Positions 40,488 through 46,073 of a stretch of 64,000 bases of DNA are shown in pieces. Below the pieces are notes generated by a model, which saw only the letters and a program-made list of their open reading frames with translations, was not told where the DNA came from and made no database searches. This DNA comes from Streptomyces europaeiscabiei (GTDB lineage Bacteria; Actinomycetota; Actinomycetes; Streptomycetales; Streptomycetaceae). The translations under genes were made by a program, and so were the position numbers. The DNA lies in assembly GCF_036346855.1 (NCBI RefSeq), contig NZ_CP107841.1, positions 4,964,001 to 5,028,000 of the forward strand, written 5' to 3'. Numbering within the stretch: position 1 is the stretch's first letter; each line of letters opens with the position of its first letter.

Positions 40488-41201
40488 ATGGCCACACCAC
40501 TGTCCGCGTCCAAGTTCCTCGCCGCCCTGAAGGCGGAGGGCGTGAAGGTCGTCGAGGTCGGCGACTGGGAGGACCACAACCGCAACCACATGGGCGCGTG
40601 GGGCCCGGTGAACGGGGTGATGGTCCACCACACCGTCACCAAGGGCACCGCCAACACGGTCGCCATCTGCCGCGCCGGCTACTCCGGGCTGCCCGGCCCG
40701 CTGTGCCACGGCGTTGTCGCCAAGAACGGCGTCATCCACCTCGTCGGCTACGGCCGCACCAACCACGCCGGCTCCGGTGACGACGATGTCCTCACTGCGG
40801 TCATCGGCGAGAAGACGCTGCCCGCGCCGAACGAGGCGAACACCGACGGCAACGCCCGCTTCTACGGCTTCGAGTGCGAGAACCTCGGCGACGGCAACGA
40901 CCCGTGGCCCGCCGTCCAGGTCGAGGCCATGGTGCGCGCGGCTGCCGCGATCTGCCGGGCGCACGGCTGGGGCAAGGAAGGCGACACGTCCGTGATCGGC
41001 CACAAGGAGTGGCAGCCCGGCAAGGTAGACCCGCGCGGCCCCGGGGTGTCCATGCCCGACATCCGCAAGCGCGTCGCCGAGCGGCTGAAGCACCCCGCGT
41101 CGTGGTCGCCGGGCACCACCCCGCCGGCCCCGAAGCCGCCCACGACCGAGGAGCGGCTGACCGCTCTGGAGAAGCGCGTCACCGCGCTGGAAACGAAGTG
41201 A
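40488..41201 (+). CDS. endolysin: N-acetylmuramoyl-L-alanine amidase
   Basis: 237 residues; start at 40488 after CTGGAGG. Amidase_2/PGRP fold with zinc ligands His in GVMVHHTV (47/48), His in SVIGHKEW (about 171) and the Asp of GKVDPRGPG (about 180), plus the FYGFECENLGDG strand near 125. Cuts the amide bond between muramic acid and the stem peptide to release phage. The C-terminus is Pro-rich then coiled coil (EERLTALEKRVTALETK), which may oligomerise it instead of a wall-binding domain. No signal peptide, so export depends on the holins downstream. Confidence 0.9.
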   Translation: MATPLSASKFLAALKAEGVKVVEVGDWEDHNRNHMGAWGPVNGVMVHHTVTKGTANTVAICRAGYSGLPGPLCHGVVAKNGVIHLVGYGRTNHAGSGDDDVLTAVIGEKTLPAPNEANTDGNARFYGFECENLGDGNDPWPAVQVEAMVRAAAAICRAHGWGKEGDTSVIGHKEWQPGKVDPRGPGVSMPDIRKRVAERLKHPASWSPGTTPPAPKPPTTEERLTALEKRVTALETK

Positions 41202-41209
41202 GGAACACC

Positions 41210-41437
41210 ATGGCATCCCCCTCCGCCCCGATCGAGAAGAAGGTCAAGGTCGCGACCGCGCTCGCCTACCTGGTGGGCGTCGCCGGGCTCGCGATCGTTG
41301 GCGCCGTCACCGACGACCCGTCCCTCATCAGCTCCATGCCCGACGCGCTGGAGCCGTTCGTCCTCGCGATGCTGCCCGCGGCCGCCGCCGCGATCGGCGG
41401 GTGGGCCGCACCGCACACGCCGCGATCGGACGTCTGA
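41210..41437 (+). CDS. holin (putative)
   Basis: 75 residues with a charged N-terminus (IEKKVKVA) and two hydrophobic helices (TALAYLVGVAGLAIVGAV; PFVLAMLPAAAAAIGGWAA), the size and topology of a class II holin. Directly after the endolysin; its stop overlaps the next start by 1 base. Confidence 0.7.
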   Translation: MASPSAPIEKKVKVATALAYLVGVAGLAIVGAVTDDPSLISSMPDALEPFVLAMLPAAAAAIGGWAAPHTPRSDV

Positions 41438-41862
41438 TGCTCGCCCCGGCCGCCCGGCAGGCCGCCCAGAGGCTGGGCCGCCGGGGCGCCATCCTCCTCA
41501 GCTACAGCGTCGTGTGGGGCCTGTACGGATACGCGCAGATCGCCTCACCAGCCCCCGAACAACGCGGCCTCGAACCGCTACTGGCCCTGATGCCGCTCGA
41601 CGTGTGGGGCTCGCTGTGGATCGCCACCGGCATCGTCGCCGCCGTATCGGCGTGGCTCCCGCAGGGCTGGGACTGGCCAGGCTTCCCGGCCCTTCAGCTG
41701 ATCGTGCTGCCATGGATCGGCAGCAACCTGGCCACCTGGATCTTGGGGGAGTTTCCTAGGGGGTGGATCGCCGCTCTCGTCTGGGGAGCCATCTGCGTGC
41801 CCGTCTGGGTGACGGCTGGCTGGCGTGAGGCCCCGCGCGTGAAGAGAGTGAGCAACGCATGA
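41437..41862 (+). CDS. second lysis-cassette membrane protein
   Basis: 141 residues with about four hydrophobic helices (GAILLSYSVVWGLYGYA; WGSLWIATGIVAAVSAWL; FPALQLIVLPWIGSNLATWIL; WIAALVWGAICVPVWVTAGW) and many Trp. Such proteins follow holins in Streptomyces phages and may be antiholins or accessory holins. Confidence 0.6.
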   Translation: MLAPAARQAAQRLGRRGAILLSYSVVWGLYGYAQIASPAPEQRGLEPLLALMPLDVWGSLWIATGIVAAVSAWLPQGWDWPGFPALQLIVLPWIGSNLATWILGEFPRGWIAALVWGAICVPVWVTAGWREAPRVKRVSNA

Positions 41863-42191
41863 CGGTGGAGATGTGGGTGCAGGGCGGGCTGACGGCCGTG
41901 ACGGGGATCGGGGCTGCACTGGCCGGGCGGGCGGCTCGGCGTACACGCCGCCAGGAGCGGAGGGACGACTTCACCGCAGTCAAGGACGCGCTGAACGAGC
42001 GCATCGACGAGCTGAAGCAGACCCAGTCCCAGCAGCAGGAGCAGCTCACCGGGCAGGGGGCCGCGATCGCCTGGCTCGTGGGCGACCGCCGCAGCCTCGT
42101 CGGCTACATACGGAAGGCGGGGATGGAGCCCCCGGCTCCTCGGCCGATTCCGGTGAGGGCTCAGCCCTACCTCGACCACCTCGACGTGTAA
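41859..42191 (+). CDS. membrane-anchored coiled-coil lysis protein
   Basis: 110 residues: a hydrophobic N-terminal helix (GGLTAVTGIGAALAG), a basic patch (RAARRTRRQERR), then a coiled coil (FTAVKDALNERIDELKQTQSQQQEQL). The layout resembles spanin-like or DUF2746-type phage membrane proteins. It ends the late operon; a bidirectional terminator follows. Overlap ATGA with the previous gene. Confidence 0.55.
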   Translation: MTVEMWVQGGLTAVTGIGAALAGRAARRTRRQERRDDFTAVKDALNERIDELKQTQSQQQEQLTGQGAAIAWLVGDRRSLVGYIRKAGMEPPAPRPIPVRAQPYLDHLDV

Positions 42192-42202
42192 GCCCGATGA
42201 CT

Positions 42203-42236
42203 ACGCCCCCTTCCGCCTTCGGGCGGGAGGGGGCGT
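42203..42236. terminator. bidirectional terminator between late operon and GntR gene
   Basis: ACGCCCCCTTCCGCC / GGGCGGGAGGGGGCGT arms with a 3-base loop, extendable outward by GATGA/TCGTC pairing. It lies between convergent genes ending at 42191 and 42249. Confidence 0.75.
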
Positions 42237-42248
42237 TTCGTCATGTCC

Positions 42249-42494
42249 TCACCCGGTCGGAGGCTCGTCCACCACGAACGTCCCGAGCCCCACTTCGCCC
42301 CGCAGCCAGCCCTCCGCACGCAGGTGCGCGAGTGCCTTCTGGCTCGTCGACGAGGCCACGCCCAGCTTGGTCGCCAGCTCGAGCGTGGACGGCACCCGGG
42401 AGCCGGGCGGGTACTCGCCGCTGACGATGCGGTCGATGACGTACTGCGCCACCTGCCTCCAGACGGGCCGCGTCCGGTCAAGATCCTCACCCAT
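42249..42494 (-). CDS. GntR-family winged-helix regulator (short)
   Basis: 81 residues: only the GntR DNA-binding domain (PVWRQVAQYVIDRIVSGEYPPGSRVPSTLELATKLGVASSTSQKALAHLRAEGWL) with a minimal tail (RGEVGLGTFVVDEPPTG), no effector domain. This size is common in Streptomyces plasmids and AICEs (Kor-like regulators). It is oriented against the late genes and divergent from a small-gene cluster; a perfect 10-bp inverted repeat lies in the intergenic region. A weak ribosome site; longer in-frame starts exist. Likely controls the right-end accessory genes. Confidence 0.75.
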   Translation of the reverse strand: MGEDLDRTRPVWRQVAQYVIDRIVSGEYPPGSRVPSTLELATKLGVASSTSQKALAHLRAEGWLRGEVGLGTFVVDEPPTG

Positions 42495-42528
42495 GCGGCG
42501 AACGTAGGTTCCCGCACCATGCCGCGCG

Positions 42529-42566
42529 ACCGCGCCATCCCTCGGCAAGTCGCGGTATGGCGCGGT
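42529..42566. promoter_or_regulatory. inverted repeat in the GntR divergent promoter
   Basis: ACCGCGCCAT (42529-42538) and its exact complement ATGGCGCGGT (42557-42566) separated by 18 bases, between the GntR gene and the rightward small genes. A shorter related element (GCGGTATGG) sits between them. Candidate operator for the GntR protein. Confidence 0.5.
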
Positions 42567-42637
42567 AAGGTCACAGCATGTAGCACCCCCGCGCCGTGCG
42601 ACCGGCCGGGGGCGTGGACGACTGGACTGGAGTCGAC

Positions 42638-42835
42638 ATGGCGAACAGTACGCGCCCGCCCACCCCCACCAACAGGCCCGCCGTGGGCTACTGCTCGTGG
42701 CACGAGGGCCACAGCCGCACCGCCCTTCTCGTACAGGTCACCCCGGACCAAGGGTCAGGCACCGGCACCCCCGACCTGTACGCGTGCGCCCCCTGCCGCA
42801 GCGCCTACGACCTCACCCCCGTAGGCCAGCAGTGA
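42638..42835 (+). CDS. small zinc-ribbon-like protein
   Basis: 65 residues with CSWHEGH near the N-terminus and CAPCRSAY near the C-terminus, a probable single zinc site (CxxH ... CxxC). First of three overlapping small genes at the prophage right end. Function unknown; such ribbons are common in actinomycete mobile elements. Confidence 0.55.
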   Translation: MANSTRPPTPTNRPAVGYCSWHEGHSRTALLVQVTPDQGSGTGTPDLYACAPCRSAYDLTPVGQQ

Positions 42836-43098
42836 GCACCCGCACCCTGCCCACCCTCTGGCAGCTGACCCCCGGGCAGCGCGAAGCCACCCACTGCGTG
42901 TGGTGCGGCGCCCCGCTCGGCGAGAACGCGATTCGCGCGGGCCTGGCTGTCGGCTACTGGGGCGCCCACAACCGCAGCGTCGCCGTCTACCAGCACCCCA
43001 CCAGCGAGCAAGGAGACCCGCAGTGCCCAAGCCCGGCATCATCCCCGCCCGCGACATCCCGCCCGGCCCTCGCGGACTCGGCGGCTACTGCTGGGTGA
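42832..43098 (+). CDS. small Cys-containing hypothetical protein
   Basis: 88 residues from a GTG overlapping the previous stop. LTPGQREATHCVWCGAPLGENAIRAGLAVGYWGAHNRSVAVY is a well-formed zinc-ribbon-type start. After residue 64 the frame overlaps the next gene and becomes low complexity (SPASSPPATSRPALADSAATAG), which may be a read-through of a once-shorter gene. Confidence 0.5.
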   Translation: MSTRTLPTLWQLTPGQREATHCVWCGAPLGENAIRAGLAVGYWGAHNRSVAVYQHPTSEQGDPQCPSPASSPPATSRPALADSAATAG

Positions 43099-43202
43099 AG
43101 GACCCCCGCACAAAGCTCCACTGCTGCCAGCCGGTGGGCCACGAGGGTCAGGGTGTAGAGCATTTGCACCCGTACGTCACGCCGCCGGTCCGCTGGCGGT
43201 AG
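43023..43202 (+). CDS. 59-residue hypothetical protein
   Basis: GTG start 7 bases after AAGGAG: VPKPGIIPARDIPPGPRGLGGYCWVKDPRTKLHCCQPVGHEGQ... with Cys/His residues (YCW ... HCCQPVGHEG ... EHLHP) that could bind a metal. It overlaps the upstream gene by 76 bases in another frame; its better ribosome site and composition suggest it is the real product in the overlap. Confidence 0.5.
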   Translation: MPKPGIIPARDIPPGPRGLGGYCWVKDPRTKLHCCQPVGHEGQGVEHLHPYVTPPVRWR

Positions 43203-43212
43203 CTCCGTAGCT

Positions 43213-43246
43213 CCTCGGCGCTGCGCCGCACCTTCCGGCGCCGAGG
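43213..43246. terminator. hairpin between convergent right-end genes
   Basis: CCTCGGCGC / GCGCCGAGG, 9-base perfect arms with a 16-base loop, between genes ending at 43202 and 43273. Confidence 0.55.
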
Positions 43247-43272
43247 CGGCCGTCCCCTGCCGACAGGGGCGG

Positions 43273-43548
43273 TCAGGGCCCGCCGTCCACGTCCCCCGTC
43301 GCGGCGGCGGGCCCATCCACCAGCAGATCGGCGAGCGGCACACCGAGAGCGCGGGCGATCTTCAGCAGCGTCGACAGCCGCACGTCCTCGCCGGCCTCGA
43401 CCCGCTGGAGCGTGACTCGGTCGACTCGGGCCGCGAGGTAGAGCTTCTCCTGGGTGAGGTTCTGGTGGAGGCGCTCGGCACGCACGCGGTCACCGACGGC
43501 CCGGCGGTGGGCCGCGATCCAGGCGTCATCGTCGGGCAGCTCTTGCAT
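43273..43548 (-). CDS. XRE-family HTH regulator at prophage right end
   Basis: 91 residues; a full XRE helix-turn-helix at about 22-80 (RVRAERLHQNLTQEKLYLAARVDRVTLQRVEAGEDVRLSTLLKIARALGVPLADLLV). Oriented away from attR. Distinct from the left-end repressor in sequence, so a second regulator, perhaps controlling the accessory genes or superinfection. The start is uncertain (weak ribosome site; the frame is open further upstream). Confidence 0.7.
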   Translation of the reverse strand: MQELPDDDAWIAAHRRAVGDRVRAERLHQNLTQEKLYLAARVDRVTLQRVEAGEDVRLSTLLKIARALGVPLADLLVDGPAAATGDVDGGP

Positions 43549-43780
43549 CCGACACACAGTCGACCGAAGATCATCGAGAGTCAGCCGAAGATATTCCGCA
43601 TCACTTGATCTTGAGTGGGCATCAGCCCCATCACGAACTCCCCTGAGGAAGTGACACCAGTCACCCCAGGGCGCCATGCCGCCGAAGGCGTTGGGGCCGC
43701 AAGGCCCCGGACAGGACGCTGGAGGCGGGCCGGGCGGTCACCCTCGCGGGTGGCCGCCCGTGCTCGTTGTCGCCAGGATT
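43549..43780. other. non-coding right-end segment
   Basis: No gene seen. It holds a hairpin GGGCGGTCACCC / GGGTGGCCGCCC at about 43734-43759 and the XRE gene's upstream region, and runs into the right attP arm. Confidence 0.4.
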
Positions 43781-43824
43781 TCGGGCCAGCAGCGGGCCAG
43801 CAGGACGACACGAGACGGTACGAG
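43781..43824. promoter_or_regulatory. right attP arm with integrase-site repeats
   Basis: TCGGGCCAGCA + GGGCCAGCAGGA (43781-43805) matches the left arm at 2780-2804 in 23 of 25 positions, same orientation. ACGAGACGGTACGAG (43810-43824) is the inverse of the left-arm CTCGTACCGTCTCGT copies. It lies 47 bp from the attR core. Confidence 0.6.
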
Positions 43825-43831
43825 AACGACC

Positions 43832-43868
43832 GAGCCCCCAGCTCTAAGTACCTCTGAGCTGGGGGCTC
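43832..43868. terminator. perfect hairpin at the tRNA/prophage junction
   Basis: GAGCCCCCAGCTC / GAGCTGGGGGCTC, 13-base perfect arms, 11-base loop, 5 bases beyond the tRNA-Lys 3' end. It is on the phage side, so the integrated phage supplies a terminator for the restored tRNA gene (minus strand). Confidence 0.7.
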
Positions 43869-43871
43869 TTG

Positions 43872-43917
43872 CGTAGGCCCTGTGGGACTCGAACCCACAA
43901 CCAATGGATTAAAAGTC
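43872..43917. other. attR: attR: right attachment site inside tRNA-Lys
   Basis: The 46 bases identical to 2586-2631. They span the anticodon loop to just past the 3' end of the intact tRNA-Lys gene, so the phage carried the 3' half and restores the tRNA on integration. Confidence 0.93.
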
Positions 43918-43946
43918 CACTGCTCTGCCAATTGAGCTAAGGGCCC
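43874..43946 (-). tRNA. tRNA-Lys(UUU)
   Basis: A 73-nt cloverleaf on the minus strand: acceptor GGGCCCU/AGGGCCU (one G-U), D arm GCUC/GAGC, anticodon arm with loop CUUUUAA (anticodon UUU), T arm GUGGG-UUCGAAC-CCCAC, discriminator A, CCA not encoded. The 3' 43 bases are prophage-derived (attR) and the 5' part chromosomal. Confidence 0.95.
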
Positions 43947-44091
43947 CGGCGATGTTGCCTCCCCGAGCATAGCCGGACGTGGCCGGGACTCCGATCGGGT
44001 ATCGGTGACCCGGCCGCGTCGGCGAGCCGCAAAAAGGTCCGCCGTAGAACAGAACGGGCGGAAGATCGCCGGAAGTGGGGCGAGTTGGCTG
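43947..44091. other. chromosomal spacer right of the tRNA
   Basis: Promoter side of tRNA-Lys (minus strand); no gene seen. Leads into the tandem repeat block. Confidence 0.4.
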
Positions 44092-44229
44092 GTCCCCGAA
44101 CCCCGTGAAGCATGGTGCCCGAACCGCCTCCGGCACGGCGCCCGAACTCCCTCCGGCACGGCGCCCGAACTCCGTCCGGCATGGCGCCCGAGCCCTCGTC
44201 CGGCCCGGCACCCGAACCCCGTCCCCCGG
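44092..44229. repeat. 23-bp tandem repeat block (about six units)
   Basis: Degenerate units of 23 bases beginning near 44092, 44115, 44138, 44161, 44184 and 44207, each containing GCCCGAAC and TCCGGCA-type segments. Units 44138 and 44161 differ at only two positions. It lies between the permease 3' end and tRNA-Lys; not coding in either direction as far as I can see. Confidence 0.7.
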
Positions 44230-44259
44230 AGGAACACCCGCCCCCGACCGACCGATCCG

Positions 44260-45825
44260 TTACGGCGCCCCCGCCCCCTTCCGCGCCGCCTCCCGGGCCA
44301 CGCTGCGCTCGTGCTCGGGGTTGAGGAACCAGTGGCGGGCGGAAGCGACCCACCAGATCGCGGCGAAACCCAGCACCGCCAGCACGGCGACGGGCGCATA
44401 GTTGAAGTTCTCCCAGGTGACCGGAGCCAGCTGCGGGAGCATGAACAGGACGGTGATCACGAAGACCCAGATCACCGCGATGATGCCGATCGCCCGCGAC
44501 CAGCGGCCCAGATGCCAGGGCCCCTTTTCGAACGCGTCGCCCTTGCGCAGCCGCAGCAGGGTCGGGATGACGTACGCGATGTAGAGGCCGATCACCGCGA
44601 TCGAGGTGACGGCGGCATACGCCGTGACATTGATCAAGTACGGGAGCCCCAGTACCAGCGCGCCGCCCGCCGCCAGCCAGACCGCCGCCACGGGGGTGCG
44701 GGTACGCGGGCTGACCGTGTGCCAGACGTGCGAGAACGGGAGCGCGCCGTCGCGTGAGAAGGCGTAGATCATGCGGCTGTTGGCGGTGACGGAGGCCATC
44801 CCGCAGAAGAGCTGCGCGCCGATGATGACGAGGAGGAGCAGCTTGCCGCCGGTCGCGCCGAGCGCGTCGAGCAGGATCTGCGCGGGCGGCACCCCGGTGG
44901 CCGACTCGCGGGCACCGTCGTAGGACTGGATGGCGAAGGTGAAGCCGAGGAGGAGGACGAAGCCCGCCACCCAGGACGTCCAGATGGACTGGACGATGCC
45001 CTTGGGGCCGGCCGTCGACGCGTCGTGCGTCTCCTCGGTCATGTGGGCGGAGGCGTCGTACCCGGTGAAGGTGTACTGCGCCATCAGCAGGCCCAGCAGC
45101 ACCACGTACAGCCCGCTGCCCCAGCCCGTGTTGTTGACGAACTCGGTGAACACGAACGACGCCGACTGATGGCTGTCGGGGACGATGGCGAGCGCGCCGA
45201 CGATGACGACGACACCCACGACGTGCCACCACACGCTGATGCTGTTCAGCAGGCCGACGATGCGTACGCCGAAGGTGTTCAGGAGGCCGTGCAGCAGCAG
45301 GATCGCGGCGAAGAGAAGGATCGTCCGGCCCGGTGTCACCTCGAAGCCGAACTCGAGGTTCAGGTACGCCGCCAGGAAGGACGCCGCGCCGAAGTCGATG
45401 CCGGCGGTCACGGCGACCTGGCCGAGCACGTTGAACCAGCCCGTGAACCACGCCCAGGCGGCCGCGCTGCGCTCCGGTGCCAGTCGGTGGGCCCAGAAGT
45501 ACAGCCCGGCGGAGGTCGGATAGGCCGAGCAGATCTCGGCCATGGCCAGGCCCACGAAGAGCGTCATCAGGCCGACCGCGACCCAGCCCCAGGTGATCAC
45601 CGCGGGCCCGCCGGTGTTCATGCCGAAGAGGTAGAGGGTCATACAGCCGGAGAGGACCGAGATGATCGTGAAGGAGACCGCGTAGTTGGAGAACGCGGAC
45701 ATACGGCGGGCGAGGACCTGCGTGTAGCCCAGCTGGGCGAGGCGTTCCTCGTCGGACACCGAGACCGACACAGAGTCCGGAGCCGAAGCCCCGGCTGCCC
45801 CACGGGCTATGTCGTCATCTGTCAT
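44260..45825 (-). CDS. APC-family amino acid permease
   Basis: 521 residues with about twelve membrane helices from residue 45 to 500. The APC superfamily signature lies in the first helices (RRMSAFSNYAVSFTIISVLSGCMTLYLFGMNTGGPAVITWGWV) and in AEICSAYPTSAGLYFWAHRLAP, typical of the amino acid/choline (ACT/BAT1-like) branch; a central YTFTGYDASAHMTEET matches too. The start at 45825 removes a Cys/Pro-rich non-conserved leader. Likely uptake of an amino acid or GABA/choline-type substrate; substrate not determinable. Confidence 0.88.
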   Translation of the reverse strand: MTDDDIARGAAGASAPDSVSVSVSDEERLAQLGYTQVLARRMSAFSNYAVSFTIISVLSGCMTLYLFGMNTGGPAVITWGWVAVGLMTLFVGLAMAEICSAYPTSAGLYFWAHRLAPERSAAAWAWFTGWFNVLGQVAVTAGIDFGAASFLAAYLNLEFGFEVTPGRTILLFAAILLLHGLLNTFGVRIVGLLNSISVWWHVVGVVVIVGALAIVPDSHQSASFVFTEFVNNTGWGSGLYVVLLGLLMAQYTFTGYDASAHMTEETHDASTAGPKGIVQSIWTSWVAGFVLLLGFTFAIQSYDGARESATGVPPAQILLDALGATGGKLLLLVIIGAQLFCGMASVTANSRMIYAFSRDGALPFSHVWHTVSPRTRTPVAAVWLAAGGALVLGLPYLINVTAYAAVTSIAVIGLYIAYVIPTLLRLRKGDAFEKGPWHLGRWSRAIGIIAVIWVFVITVLFMLPQLAPVTWENFNYAPVAVLAVLGFAAIWWVASARHWFLNPEHERSVAREAARKGAGAP

Positions 45826-45970
45826 GCCCCCAGCAATTCCCTTCCCAGGGACGTGACATGCGCCACACCATGGCCGAAAACCGGCGGGAACCGGGGCGGG
45901 AACCGGGCAGAGCAAAGGCGGAACACAGCAGAGCCGGGCAGAGCAGGGCAGAGCCGGGCAGAACAAGCCC

Positions 45971-46006
45971 GAAGGGCCCGTACGACCGGAGTCGTACGGG
46001 CCCTTC
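45971..46006. terminator. terminator of the DEAD-box helicase gene
   Basis: GAAGGGCCCGTACGAC / GTCGTACGGGCCCTTC, 16-base perfect arms, loop CGGA, about 70 bases beyond the helicase stop on the minus strand. Purine-rich GCAGAGCCGG-type short repeats lie at 45905-45965. Confidence 0.8.
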
Positions 46007-46073
46007 GACAAATCAGCAGGCGTCAGCCGCCAGCCTCAACCGTCGGCCTCAACCGTCGGCTCAGCGATCGACG

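Noticed and set aside
43676..43876. Short open frames reading toward the tRNA at the prophage right end
   Set aside because: They overlap the attP arm repeats and the perfect hairpin; no ribosome site and no protein-like pattern.
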